Of a stretch of DNA of 64,000 nucleotides, positions 18,067 to 26,433 are shown in pieces. Numbering within the stretch: position 1 is the first letter of the stretch; the number at the start of each line of letters is the position of its first letter. Location: NCBI RefSeq assembly GCF_028308085.1, contig NZ_JAQMFS010000055.1:62001-126000 (forward strand), read 5' to 3'. A model generated the notes under the pieces. It had not been told where the DNA came from, searched no databases, and saw only the letters and a list, made by a program, of their open reading frames with translations. This DNA comes from Gemella haemolysans (lineage in GTDB: Bacteria > Bacillota > Bacilli > Staphylococcales > Gemellaceae). Position numbers and translations under genes: made by a program.

Positions 18067-20388
18067 TTATTCAGTTCTTAACGCTTCGACTGGATCTTTT
18101 TTCGCAGCTATTCTCGATGGAATAATACTTGCGATAAGTGTTAGCACTAAGCTAAGAGCTATTAATCCAATTGATGATTGAGCATTCAATGACGCTGTGA
18201 ATGCTTCGACTTTTAGCGCCTTAGCAATACTTCCACTTATTGGAACTGATAAAAGCATAGTCACCACTACACCTACAGTACCGGAAATAAATCCGATTAA
18301 CCCTGCTTCTGCGATAAAGATTCTTGTAATATCTTTTTTTCGAGCACCAATTGCACGTAAAATACCAATTTCCTTCGTTCTTTCCACCACAGATACATAC
18401 GTTAGTATCCCAATCATAATAGATGATACAATTAACGATATTCCTGCAAATGCCGATAAGATCAATGAAATTGTATTAATCATTTGTGACATAATCGTCG
18501 TCATTTGCTTTGCTAAATCCGCATACGTAATACTATATTTATGATAATCTGAGCTATCTGAACCATATTTCTCTGCTACTTTCTTGTTAAAGTCATTTAT
18601 AACCCCAGCTATTTTATCACGATCATTGAAAGACTTCGGATAAATATTAATTGCACTCGGTGCAGTTTTTGCCCCTAATGTAGCAAGCAGTTGTTCAGCT
18701 GTATCACTATCCATCTTCTGATTAGTTATAACATTTCTAGTTTTATCTTTTTGTTGAGCCACTACAATATCTGACTTCACTTCTCTTTCAATCATTGACT
18801 TTTGTAAAGCTCTTGTGTAACCAATCGTCATCTGGGGTCTAGTAAAACTATCTTTAGCTTTTAATATAGCTACGACTTTAACCTTAGTTCCTCCATCATA
18901 CATTTTTGCATCAACATCACGAGGAACAAATCTATCACCTAATTTTCTGTAATAGTTGTTATTTTCTATTACACTAAACTCTTTTCCGATAACATCTTCA
19001 TACTTAACCTTTGTATTTTCATCAAACCCTAAAGCTTTTATCGTAGCTTTATCGATTTCGTTATTTTTCGCAGTAAATAATACAACCTCATTATCGCTAG
19101 GATATTCGAAATTATCTTTAGATGATTTTACCACTTCATATTGATTCATAATTAGGTTCTTATCTTCTGGTAATACACCAAAAATACTATCATTTAATGA
19201 AGTCTGTTCTTGTTTTACAGCTACTACATCACCTTTTGCATTTTTAGTTAATGCTTGTAATTTATAACCTTCTGCAAAATCAATCGCAGAGTAATAATCC
19301 TTCGCATTGTTTTGAATATAATTTATAAATGTTTCTCCATTCCCTAATGAATCAACTGAATATAAATTTCTATGCACATCACGACGTGACTTTGGCACCA
19401 ATTCAGAACCATTAGAGTCTTTTTCCGAGTTATCATCATCAACACTTAATCCAAAATTCACTTGATTCGCACTTATCATAATTGGCATTGACGATAAATT
19501 CTCATTTTGCATCGTTTGAATATACTTATCCATCCCCGATGAAATAGCTAATACTAAACCAATACTAATAATCCCTATACTACTCGCAATAACCGTCATA
19601 AGCGTACGGAATTTTTTCGTAAGAAGATTTTTAAAACTAGATTTAATCGCACTACTAAATGCCATCGCAGTTTTCTTTAAAGCAAAACCATTATCAGCAA
19701 CTTCTCCAGCTACATATGGATTTGTATCTTCTTGAATCTCACCATCTTTAACTCGTACTATTCTATCGCTGTATTCTTTCGCTAATTCTGGATTGTGCGT
19801 TACCATTATAACTAACTTCGTCTTACTTATTTCTTTAATAAGCTCCATAATCTGAACACTAGTTTTACTATCTAAAGCCCCTGTTGGTTCATCAGCAAGA
19901 ATAATCTTTGGATCAGTAACCAATGCACGAGCAATCGCCACCCTTTGCATCTGACCACCAGAAAGCTGATTAGGTTTTTTATAAAGATGTTCCGCTAAGC
20001 CAACATCTTCTAATACTTTCTTAGCTTTTTCATGATTTTCTGAATTAGAATGCCCTGAGATAGACAAAGCTAATTTTACATTTTCAATTACACTTAAGTG
20101 AGATATTAAATTATAACTTTGAAAGACAAAACCTATAGTCCCATTTCTATAACTATCCCAATCTCTATCTTTAAACTCTTTAGTAGAACGTCCCATAAGC
20201 GCCATATCACCAGATGTATATTTATCCAAACCGCCTATAATGTTTAATAACGTCGTTTTTCCACTTCCACTTGCTCCTAAAATCGATACAAACTCATTTT
20301 CTCTAAAATGAATATTTACAGATTTTAGTACTTCTACTTCACTACCACCAGTATTATACTTCTTAACTATATTTTTAAGTTCTAGCAC
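18067..20388 (-). CDS. MacB-type ABC transporter, ATPase fused to FtsX-like permease
   Basis: This 773-residue fusion has an N-terminal ABC ATPase: Walker A GASGSGKTT (38-46), signature LSGGQMQRV (142-150), Walker B IILADEPTG with E167, and an H-loop in MVTHNP. A membrane segment near 260-285, a large extracytoplasmic domain (about 290-630) and three C-terminal FtsX-type segments (about 640-765, with VVERTKEIGILRAIGARKKD) follow. The MacB family moves substrates outward by mechanotransmission and often exports peptides or confers bacteriocin resistance. Most Bacilli encode the ATPase and permease separately, so the fusion is worth noting. Substrate unknown. Confidence 0.88.
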   Translation of the reverse strand: MLELKNIVKKYNTGGSEVEVLKSVNIHFRENEFVSILGASGSGKTTLLNIIGGLDKYTSGDMALMGRSTKEFKDRDWDSYRNGTIGFVFQSYNLISHLSVIENVKLALSISGHSNSENHEKAKKVLEDVGLAEHLYKKPNQLSGGQMQRVAIARALVTDPKIILADEPTGALDSKTSVQIMELIKEISKTKLVIMVTHNPELAKEYSDRIVRVKDGEIQEDTNPYVAGEVADNGFALKKTAMAFSSAIKSSFKNLLTKKFRTLMTVIASSIGIISIGLVLAISSGMDKYIQTMQNENLSSMPIMISANQVNFGLSVDDDNSEKDSNGSELVPKSRRDVHRNLYSVDSLGNGETFINYIQNNAKDYYSAIDFAEGYKLQALTKNAKGDVVAVKQEQTSLNDSIFGVLPEDKNLIMNQYEVVKSSKDNFEYPSDNEVVLFTAKNNEIDKATIKALGFDENTKVKYEDVIGKEFSVIENNNYYRKLGDRFVPRDVDAKMYDGGTKVKVVAILKAKDSFTRPQMTIGYTRALQKSMIEREVKSDIVVAQQKDKTRNVITNQKMDSDTAEQLLATLGAKTAPSAINIYPKSFNDRDKIAGVINDFNKKVAEKYGSDSSDYHKYSITYADLAKQMTTIMSQMINTISLILSAFAGISLIVSSIMIGILTYVSVVERTKEIGILRAIGARKKDITRIFIAEAGLIGFISGTVGVVVTMLLSVPISGSIAKALKVEAFTASLNAQSSIGLIALSLVLTLIASIIPSRIAAKKDPVEALRTE

Positions 20389-20450
20389 TCTATGTCCTCC
20401 TAATTTAAATATTAGACAAACTTAAACTTTTCTTTACATAAAATTTCTCG

Positions 20451-20522
20451 TGTATGTAATTATAGCATACAATATATCCCTATTGAAAGAATACTCTCCT
20501 CTAAGAATACATGTATGCTATA
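20451..20522 (-). promoter_or_regulatory. Promoter with inverted repeats upstream of the MacB-type transporter
   Basis: On the minus strand an extended -10 (TGCTATAAT; TATAAT at 20459-20464) lies 17 bases from TTCAAT (20482-20487). The -10 box is inside an inverted repeat, TGTATG-N9-CATACA (20451-20471). A second, longer repeat pairs TATAGCATAC (20461-20470) with GTATGCTATA (20513-20522). This is a likely operator for an unidentified regulator. Confidence 0.6.
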
Positions 20523-20533
20523 TATGATGATTA

Positions 20534-21148
20534 CTAACCTTTATATTTTTTAACCAAGTAAAAAGGTAAAACTGCAGAGGTAATTGCAAAAATAACTATT
20601 AAAACTAACGCTACTACAGAACTAAAGAATCCACTAATGAATATAGCAACCCCACTAAAGGTCATATGCAGTGCGTAAGCTCTAATCACTTTTTGCTCAT
20701 TGACACCTTTTTCTAAACCAAAAAGATTGAAATTGTATTTTCCCCAAAATTCTTTTTTAGGCAGATAGTTACCAAGTATAATAAACACTATTCCGATAAT
20801 AAACACTGCTAATTGTGGTACATTGAAATTATTATCTAAAGCATATGCTACTAAGCCACCTTGAACTAGAACACTTATCAAAGGTATAATTCCCCTAATT
20901 ATTAGCGCACCTTTTTTAGGAGTTTTATCAAAATCTACTACTAGCGAAATAACAATCTGAACTATCGCTAAAAATATAGGAATACCAATAATCGCACAAG
21001 TTTTGCTCACAAAATTATTAGGCTCTCCTTTAGCATTGAAATGTACAGCTATTTGTTCGGGTAATACATTAAAATAATAAACTCCTATTAATATCGGCAA
21101 TAGACAAATACCAACACTTAGAAACAAACTTTTTTTATCTACTCTCAT
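20534..21148 (-). CDS. SdpI-family immunity/sensor membrane protein (DUF1648)
   Basis: This is a 204-residue membrane protein with about six transmembrane segments. The DUF1648 signature lies in YFNVLPEQIAVHFNAKGEPNNFVSK, and the SdpI-type C-terminal half contains LGNYLPKKEFWGKYNFN. B. subtilis SdpI, of nearly the same length, protects against the SdpC killing peptide and sequesters SdpR at the membrane. Its start overlaps the ArsR-type gene by 14 bases. No sdpABC toxin genes are visible nearby, so it may serve immunity against other strains or sense envelope stress. Confidence 0.85.
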   Translation of the reverse strand: MRVDKKSLFLSVGICLLPILIGVYYFNVLPEQIAVHFNAKGEPNNFVSKTCAIIGIPIFLAIVQIVISLVVDFDKTPKKGALIIRGIIPLISVLVQGGLVAYALDNNFNVPQLAVFIIGIVFIILGNYLPKKEFWGKYNFNLFGLEKGVNEQKVIRAYALHMTFSGVAIFISGFFSSVVALVLIVIFAITSAVLPFYLVKKYKG

Positions 21149-21407
21149 CGTTTTTTCCTCCTAAACCATAGATCCAGACAAGCACTTCTTCGAATACACT
21201 GGCATTTAATTCATAGTATATAAAATTTTTATGTCTAGATTCTAATATTAAACCCGCTTTTTTTAATTGAGTTAAATGATACGATACAGTCGCCCCAGAT
21301 AGATTAAATTCTGAAGCTAACTCTCCTGCACTTTTCTTCTCTTCTTTCAACAATTCCAAAATATTTCTTCTTACCGGATCAGATATCGCCTTTAAAGTTT
21401 CACTCAT
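21135..21407 (-). CDS. ArsR/SdpR-family autorepressor
   Basis: This is a 90-residue winged-helix repressor. The start MSETLKAISDPVRRNILELLKE and the recognition region ELASEFNLSGATVSYHLTQLKKAGLI are those of the SdpR branch of the ArsR family. Metal-binding cysteines are absent, which agrees with SdpR rather than a metal sensor. It overlaps the SdpI-like gene by 14 bases. Two matched palindromes flank its promoter, so autorepression with release through the membrane partner is likely by analogy to B. subtilis. Confidence 0.87.
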   Translation of the reverse strand: MSETLKAISDPVRRNILELLKEEKKSAGELASEFNLSGATVSYHLTQLKKAGLILESRHKNFIYYELNASVFEEVLVWIYGLGGKNDESR

Positions 21408-21445
21408 CCCATGTATATCACTCCTTTATATAACGAACTGCAATT

Positions 21446-21469
21446 CTATTTAGATATCTTTCTAAATAG
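21446..21469. promoter_or_regulatory. Operator O1, downstream of the sdpR-like -10 box
   Basis: CTATTTAGA and TCTAAATAG are separated by six bases. The site abuts the -10 box (21470-21475) and would cover the start of transcription. It is identical in arms and spacing to O2, 56 bases away. Confidence 0.75.
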
Positions 21470-21498
21470 ATTATAACTCTATTATTTTTTTAAGTCAA
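21470..21498 (-). promoter_or_regulatory. sdpR-sdpI-like operon promoter
   Basis: On the minus strand, TTGACT (21493-21498) and TATAAT (21470-21475) are separated by 17 bases. It lies between operators O1 and O2 and drives the two-gene repressor-immunity operon, whose ATG is at 21407 after a GGAGTGAT ribosome-binding site. Confidence 0.85.
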
Positions 21499-21529
21499 TA
21501 ACTATTTAGAAATTTTTCTAAATAGTTAT
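21498..21529. promoter_or_regulatory. Operator O2, perfect 32-bp palindrome upstream of the -35 box
   Basis: A perfect inverted repeat with 15-base arms (21498-21512 and 21515-21529) surrounds two central bases. Its core, 21502-21525, has the same CTATTTAGA-N6-TCTAAATAG pattern as O1. One edge touches the -35 box. Confidence 0.8.
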
Positions 21530-21713
21530 TATAGTTTGTTTAACACACTCTATTAACTGTACTATAAATTACAATATTTTTATGATTATTTTTTTTAATA
21601 ATAAGATTATATTTATCTATATGATATTATAATTAATATCTATTATACAATTACACTCTACATCAAACACGTTTTCATTTGAAATTTTCAAGCAAATATT
21701 ACAACAACAACTT

Positions 21714-21727
21714 TGAAAGCGTATTAA
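21714..21727 (+). promoter_or_regulatory. Weak cre-like site upstream of ldhD
   Basis: TGAAAGCGTATTAA matches 12 of 14 positions of the CcpA consensus TGWAANCGNTNWCA. It lies about 54 bases upstream of the predicted -35 box. Another partial match is in CAAACACGTTTTCA near 21664-21677. Between the sdp promoter and this point (21530-21700) I see only AT-rich sequence. Confidence 0.35.
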
Positions 21728-21767
21728 TTTTATGGAATATATTATCTGTACTATACATTTAACACTG

Positions 21768-21796
21768 TTGACAAACTTTGTTATTCTCTTTAAAAT
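21768..21796 (+). promoter_or_regulatory. ldhD promoter
   Basis: TTGACA (21768-21773), a perfect -35, is 17 bases from TAAAAT (21791-21796). The predicted start near 21803 leaves a leader of about 140 bases before the ATG at 21945. Confidence 0.8.
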
Positions 21797-21802
21797 AATA
21801 AT

Positions 21803-21816
21803 TGTAAGCGTTATCT
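21803..21816 (+). promoter_or_regulatory. cre site (CcpA binding) at the ldhD start
   Basis: TGTAAGCGTTATCT matches 13 of 14 consensus positions. It overlaps the predicted transcription start, a position that usually gives carbon-catabolite repression in Bacilli. Confidence 0.65.
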
Positions 21817-21944
21817 ATAGTCTGTTGTACTATCTTTATATATTATATTTTAGATGAATACTAGATGCCAAAAATGATAATTTAATACGTTATTTTAATC
21901 TACTATTCATCTAGAATATAAAAAAATTAAAAGGAGATTATATT

Positions 21945-22943
21945 ATGAAATTAGCACTTTTTAACTTGAGAGAAGATGAAAGACCATTTGTTGATGCCTG
22001 GTTAAAAGAACATCCTGAAGTAGAGATTGATCTTCATGAAGGAGAACTTCAAGCAGAAACAAAACACTTATTAGAAGGGAAACAAGGAGCAGTAATGTTC
22101 CAAAATAGACCATTTGCTAAAGAAGTATACGATTATGCAAAAGAACAAGGTGTTAAAGTTATCGCAAACAGAATGGCAGGATTCGATATTTATGATATTA
22201 AATATATGCGTGAATTAGGAATTAGCATGACTAACGTTCCTCGTTACTCTCCTAACGCAATTGCAGAACATGTTGTTACTACTGTCTTATATATCAGTAG
22301 AAATATTAAAAAAATACTTAACAATGTTGAGAAACATGATTTCACATGGAATAAAAATATAATTTCTCGAGAATTAAAAACTCTTACTGTAGGTGTCCTA
22401 GGAACAGGGAACATTGGACGCCAAGCTGCAACACTATTTAAGGGACTAGGTTGCAAAGTTATTGGTTATGATTTATATCCTTCTGACGCTGCTCGTGAAG
22501 TTTTAGAGTATGTTGACAGCATCGATGAATTACTAGCTCAATCTGATGTTGTGACTATTCATGTACCTGCTACAAAAGAATATACTCATATGGTAAATGA
22601 TGATTTCTTCAGTAAAATGAAAGATGGCTCTATCTTCGCTAATGCTGCTCGTGGTGTTCTTGTTGATACTAAAGCTGTTATTCGCGCTCTAGATAGCGGA
22701 AAATTATTAGGAGCTAGTCTTGATGTATACGAAAACGAAGGAAACTACGTTCCTAAAGACTTCACAAATAAAGACTTCGATGATAAATTAATGCAAGAAT
22801 TAATCGATAGAGATGATATCATCTACACTCCACATACTGCATTCTACACAGAAACAGCTGTTAAAAATCTTGTAGAAGGTGCATTAAACGCTGCTGTCGA
22901 AGTGATTACAACTGGAGATTCTCCTAATATTGTCAACAGATAG
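21945..22943 (+). CDS. ldhD: D-lactate dehydrogenase
   Basis: This 332-residue D-2-hydroxyacid dehydrogenase reduces pyruvate to D-lactate with NADH. The nucleotide-binding motif is GTGNIG (153-158). The catalytic residues fit R236 (NAARGVLVDT), E265 (VYENEG) and H297 (TPHTAFYTE). Its length and the DVYENEGNYVPKD segment resemble lactobacillar LdhD more than the vancomycin-resistance VanH group, and no ddl or vanX genes are near. It is a single plus-strand gene with a consensus promoter, a cre site and its own terminator. Distinguishing it from related hydroxyisocaproate dehydrogenases would need assays. Confidence 0.88.
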   Translation: MKLALFNLREDERPFVDAWLKEHPEVEIDLHEGELQAETKHLLEGKQGAVMFQNRPFAKEVYDYAKEQGVKVIANRMAGFDIYDIKYMRELGISMTNVPRYSPNAIAEHVVTTVLYISRNIKKILNNVEKHDFTWNKNIISRELKTLTVGVLGTGNIGRQAATLFKGLGCKVIGYDLYPSDAAREVLEYVDSIDELLAQSDVVTIHVPATKEYTHMVNDDFFSKMKDGSIFANAARGVLVDTKAVIRALDSGKLLGASLDVYENEGNYVPKDFTNKDFDDKLMQELIDRDDIIYTPHTAFYTETAVKNLVEGALNAAVEVITTGDSPNIVNR

Positions 22944-22981
22944 TTTGTTATATTATATTCATTGATTCTAAATCTTTTCAT

Positions 22982-23030
22982 AAAAAGGAATATACTTGAT
23001 AATGTTTATCGGTTATTCCTTTTTATATTT
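22982..23030 (+). terminator. ldhD terminator
   Basis: An 11-bp perfect stem, AAAAAGGAATA paired with 23014-23024, is followed by TATATTTTTG. It lies about 40 bases after the stop codon. Confidence 0.85.
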
Positions 23031-23178
23031 TTGTGACTATTCAAATGATATTATCTGTAAGTTTGCATAACCTAAATATTTTTACTAATTCTTTGTTTAA
23101 CAGCATTCAATATTGTATATACAGGATTTAATATAGAAAAATATTCTATTCAATAAATTTTATAAAATCTTGTTTTAT

Positions 23179-23206
23179 TTGACAACCATCGACATTTTGT
23201 TACAAT
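23179..23206 (+). promoter_or_regulatory. Consensus promoter in a gene-free region
   Basis: TTGACA (23179-23184) and TACAAT (23201-23206) are separated by 16 bases on the plus strand. No ORF follows; instead about 470 bases of hairpin-rich sequence end in a terminator. It probably drives the non-coding RNA described next. Confidence 0.65.
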
Positions 23207-23212
23207 AAAGAT

Positions 23213-23680
23213 GTAAACAGTTAGTAGGATAATTTCATCATTAAAATATCTTAGTATAATTAATATTATTTATATTTTTTTCGATTATACTATTTGTTGC
23301 ATTTTGATATTAATTATTACTAAAATATCGTTTCAGAAGTTCTTCAAAAAATCCACATCATCTTAAACGTAAATTTTGAAAAATTTCTTAATAGCATATG
23401 ATAAGCATTATATGAGTTAATAGATAGAAGAGGATATGTCTATATGCCTCATACAATCGTCTAGATTGTTCTTAAAACTGTGGAAGTATATTATTCTTCC
23501 ATTTTTACGGCTATACTCGTTATAGTCATAATTTCCTTTCGATTGTTAAATTTATTTAACAATAAAACTTTTAATTTAATATCGGAAGAAATTCCGATTA
23601 CTACAAAATAACAATTTACCCTAAATTCTTATTTTGTGTTCATATAACGAAAAGCGGTCCATTACGGGCCACTTTTTGTT
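23213..23680 (+). ncRNA. Candidate structured non-coding RNA of unknown class
   Basis: This part of the 843-base gap between ldhD and pyk holds no convincing ORF but at least nine clear hairpins. These include a 22-pair imperfect stem (23246-23268 with 23305-23328); GAGGATAT/ATAT-CCTC at 23430-23450; ACAATC/GATTGT at 23453-23469; TGGAAG/CTTCCA at 23481-23501; CTATA/TATAG at 23511-23525; a 9-bp stem at 23542-23563; ATCGGAA-GAAA-TTCCGAT at 23581-23598; a 16-base-arm stem with one C-C mismatch at 23603-23637; and a terminator at 23650-23676. I see no signature of 6S RNA, tmRNA, RNase P, SRP RNA or a T-box. An RNA is inferred from the promoter, folding and terminator. Confidence 0.55.
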
Positions 23681-23682
23681 TT
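23650..23682 (+). terminator. Terminator of the candidate ncRNA
   Basis: AAAAGCGGTCC and GGGCCACTTTTT form a stem with one mismatch around an ATTAC loop, followed by TTTTTGTTTTTA on the plus strand. The opposite strand lacks an equivalent T tract, so the orientation is plus. Confidence 0.75.
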
Positions 23683-23734
23683 TAACGCATTATTTATTCA
23701 ATATCGCATTCTAATTTTCTACGTTTATTGTATA

Positions 23735-23775
23735 ACGAAAAAGAAGAAGTAAGAATTTATCCTACTTCTTCTTAT
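23735..23775 (-). terminator. pyk terminator (bidirectional)
   Basis: A stem pairs AAGAAGAAGTA with its complement (arms 23741-23753 and 23761-23773, near-perfect), with TTTTTCG on the minus strand and TATTTTAT on the plus strand. It ends the dnaE-pfkA-pyk group and would also stop plus-strand read-through. Confidence 0.8.
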
Positions 23776-23786
23776 TTTATTTACTA

Positions 23787-25232
23787 TTAGTCGATTACTG
23801 AAACTTTTAAGAAGTTAGTTGATCCAACATTACTTCTTGAAGTGTTTACTGGGATACCTCCAGTGATTACGATAGCATCACCTTTTTTAGCATATCCTGA
23901 AGTTTCTGCGATGTTTTTAGCTGTATCTAACATTTCGTCAGTTGATTTAACTTGTTCAGAAATTTGAGCGTCTACACCCCATACTAAGCTTAATCCACGT
24001 GCAACTTTTTCACTTGGAGTTACAGCTAAGATAGCTGCGTTTGGACGGTATTTAGAAATTAATCTAGCTGTTTGTCCTGATTCAGTGTAAGTTACGATTG
24101 TGTGTAAGTCTAAGTTTAGAGCTGTGTATCCTACAGATACTCCAATTGCGTTTGTAATATCTTTAGAAACGATTTTTTTAGAACGATCTTTTAAGATACG
24201 AGAGTAATCTTGCATTTCTTCAGTACGTTTAGCGATTGTAGCCATTGTACGAACTGATTCGATTGGGTATGCACCTGCTGCAGATTCTCCTGATAACATG
24301 ATTGCATCAGTTCCATCGTAGATTGCGTTAGCTACGTCAGATACTTCGGCACGTGTTGGACGTGGGTTTTTTTGCATTGAGTCTAACATTTGAGTAGCTG
24401 TGATTACGAATTTACCAGCTGCATTACATTTAGCAATGATGTCTTTTTGCATAATTGGTACTTCTTCTGCTGGCACTTCAACCCCAAGGTCACCACGAGC
24501 GATCATGATACCGTCAGATACTTCAATGATTTCGTCGATGTTATCGATGGCTTCTTGACATTCGATTTTAGGGATGATTTGAACGTGTTCACATCCTTCT
24601 TCTTTAAGAATACGTCTAACTTCTAGTACGTTTTCTTTAGTACGAACGAATGAAGCAGCAACGAAGTCAATATCATTTTTACATCCGAAACGGATATCTT
24701 CTTCATCTTTTGGAGTAATACCTGGTAATTTTGTAGATACACCTGGAACGTTAACTCCTTTTTTGTTTTTAAGTACTCCACCGTTTTGTACTGTAGTGTA
24801 GATTAATCCTGCTTCAGCATCTACGCTGTTTACAGTTAATCCGATTAATCCGTCGTCAAGTAAGATAGTGTCTCCAGCTTTAACGTCGTGTACTAATTCT
24901 CCGTATGTGATTGAGAATTTTTCTGGAGTTCCTAGAACTTCTGTCATAGAAACAATAACGTCTTTTCCAGTTTCTAACATGATTGCATCATTTTCCATGT
25001 TGTTAGTTCTGATTTCAGGTCCTTTAGTATCTAAAAGGATAGCTAAGTTAGTTCCTGTAGCTTCTCTTACTTCTTTAATTGTTTGAATTCTTGCTCCGTG
25101 TTCTGAGTAGTCACCGTGTGAGAAGTTAAGACGACATACGTTCATCCCTAATTCTACCATTTCAGTAAGTTTTGCTTTATCTTCAGACTTAGGTCCAATT
25201 GTACAAATTATTTTAGTTTTTTTCTGTATCAT
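23787..25232 (-). CDS. pyk: Pyruvate kinase
   Basis: This 481-residue pyruvate kinase catalyses the last step of glycolysis. Clear motifs are [13 protein letters not shown] at the start, [13 protein letters not shown], the active-site signature [17 protein letters not shown], and [14 protein letters not shown]. It lacks the extra C-terminal PEP-utiliser-like domain of Bacillus Pyk (about 585 residues) and ends after the allosteric domain. It follows pfkA by about 110 bases, the usual Bacilli arrangement. The group is probably transcribed with pfkA. Confidence 0.97.
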   Translation of the reverse strand: MIQKKTKIICTIGPKSEDKAKLTEMVELGMNVCRLNFSHGDYSEHGARIQTIKEVREATGTNLAILLDTKGPEIRTNNMENDAIMLETGKDVIVSMTEVLGTPEKFSITYGELVHDVKAGDTILLDDGLIGLTVNSVDAEAGLIYTTVQNGGVLKNKKGVNVPGVSTKLPGITPKDEEDIRFGCKNDIDFVAASFVRTKENVLEVRRILKEEGCEHVQIIPKIECQEAIDNIDEIIEVSDGIMIARGDLGVEVPAEEVPIMQKDIIAKCNAAGKFVITATQMLDSMQKNPRPTRAEVSDVANAIYDGTDAIMLSGESAAGAYPIESVRTMATIAKRTEEMQDYSRILKDRSKKIVSKDITNAIGVSVGYTALNLDLHTIVTYTESGQTARLISKYRPNAAILAVTPSEKVARGLSLVWGVDAQISEQVKSTDEMLDTAKNIAETSGYAKKGDAIVITGGIPVNTSRSNVGSTNFLKVSVID

Positions 25233-25341
25233 AAATATACCTCTTAATTTTTTATCTTTTAATATTTTAACTCATTTTCATTATGTTTTCAAATATTTTC
25301 TCGAAAAATACTATTTTTATCTAAAGAAAACGTTTTTTAAA

Positions 25342-26310
<969 letters not shown>

Positions 26311-26433
26311 TTACCTTCCTCGTATTTGTTATTAATTATTTTTTAATTTACTTATCAACAATATCATATTTTTGTTATTTTTTCTAGTAAAAACATAATT
26401 TTGTTTAATTTTTGTTCGATTTTTTTTGTTTTT

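Noticed and set aside
25322-25340. A cre site between pfkA and pyk (AAAACGTTTT core)
   Set aside because: It matches the consensus only partly (about 11 of 14) and could arise by chance in AT-rich sequence.
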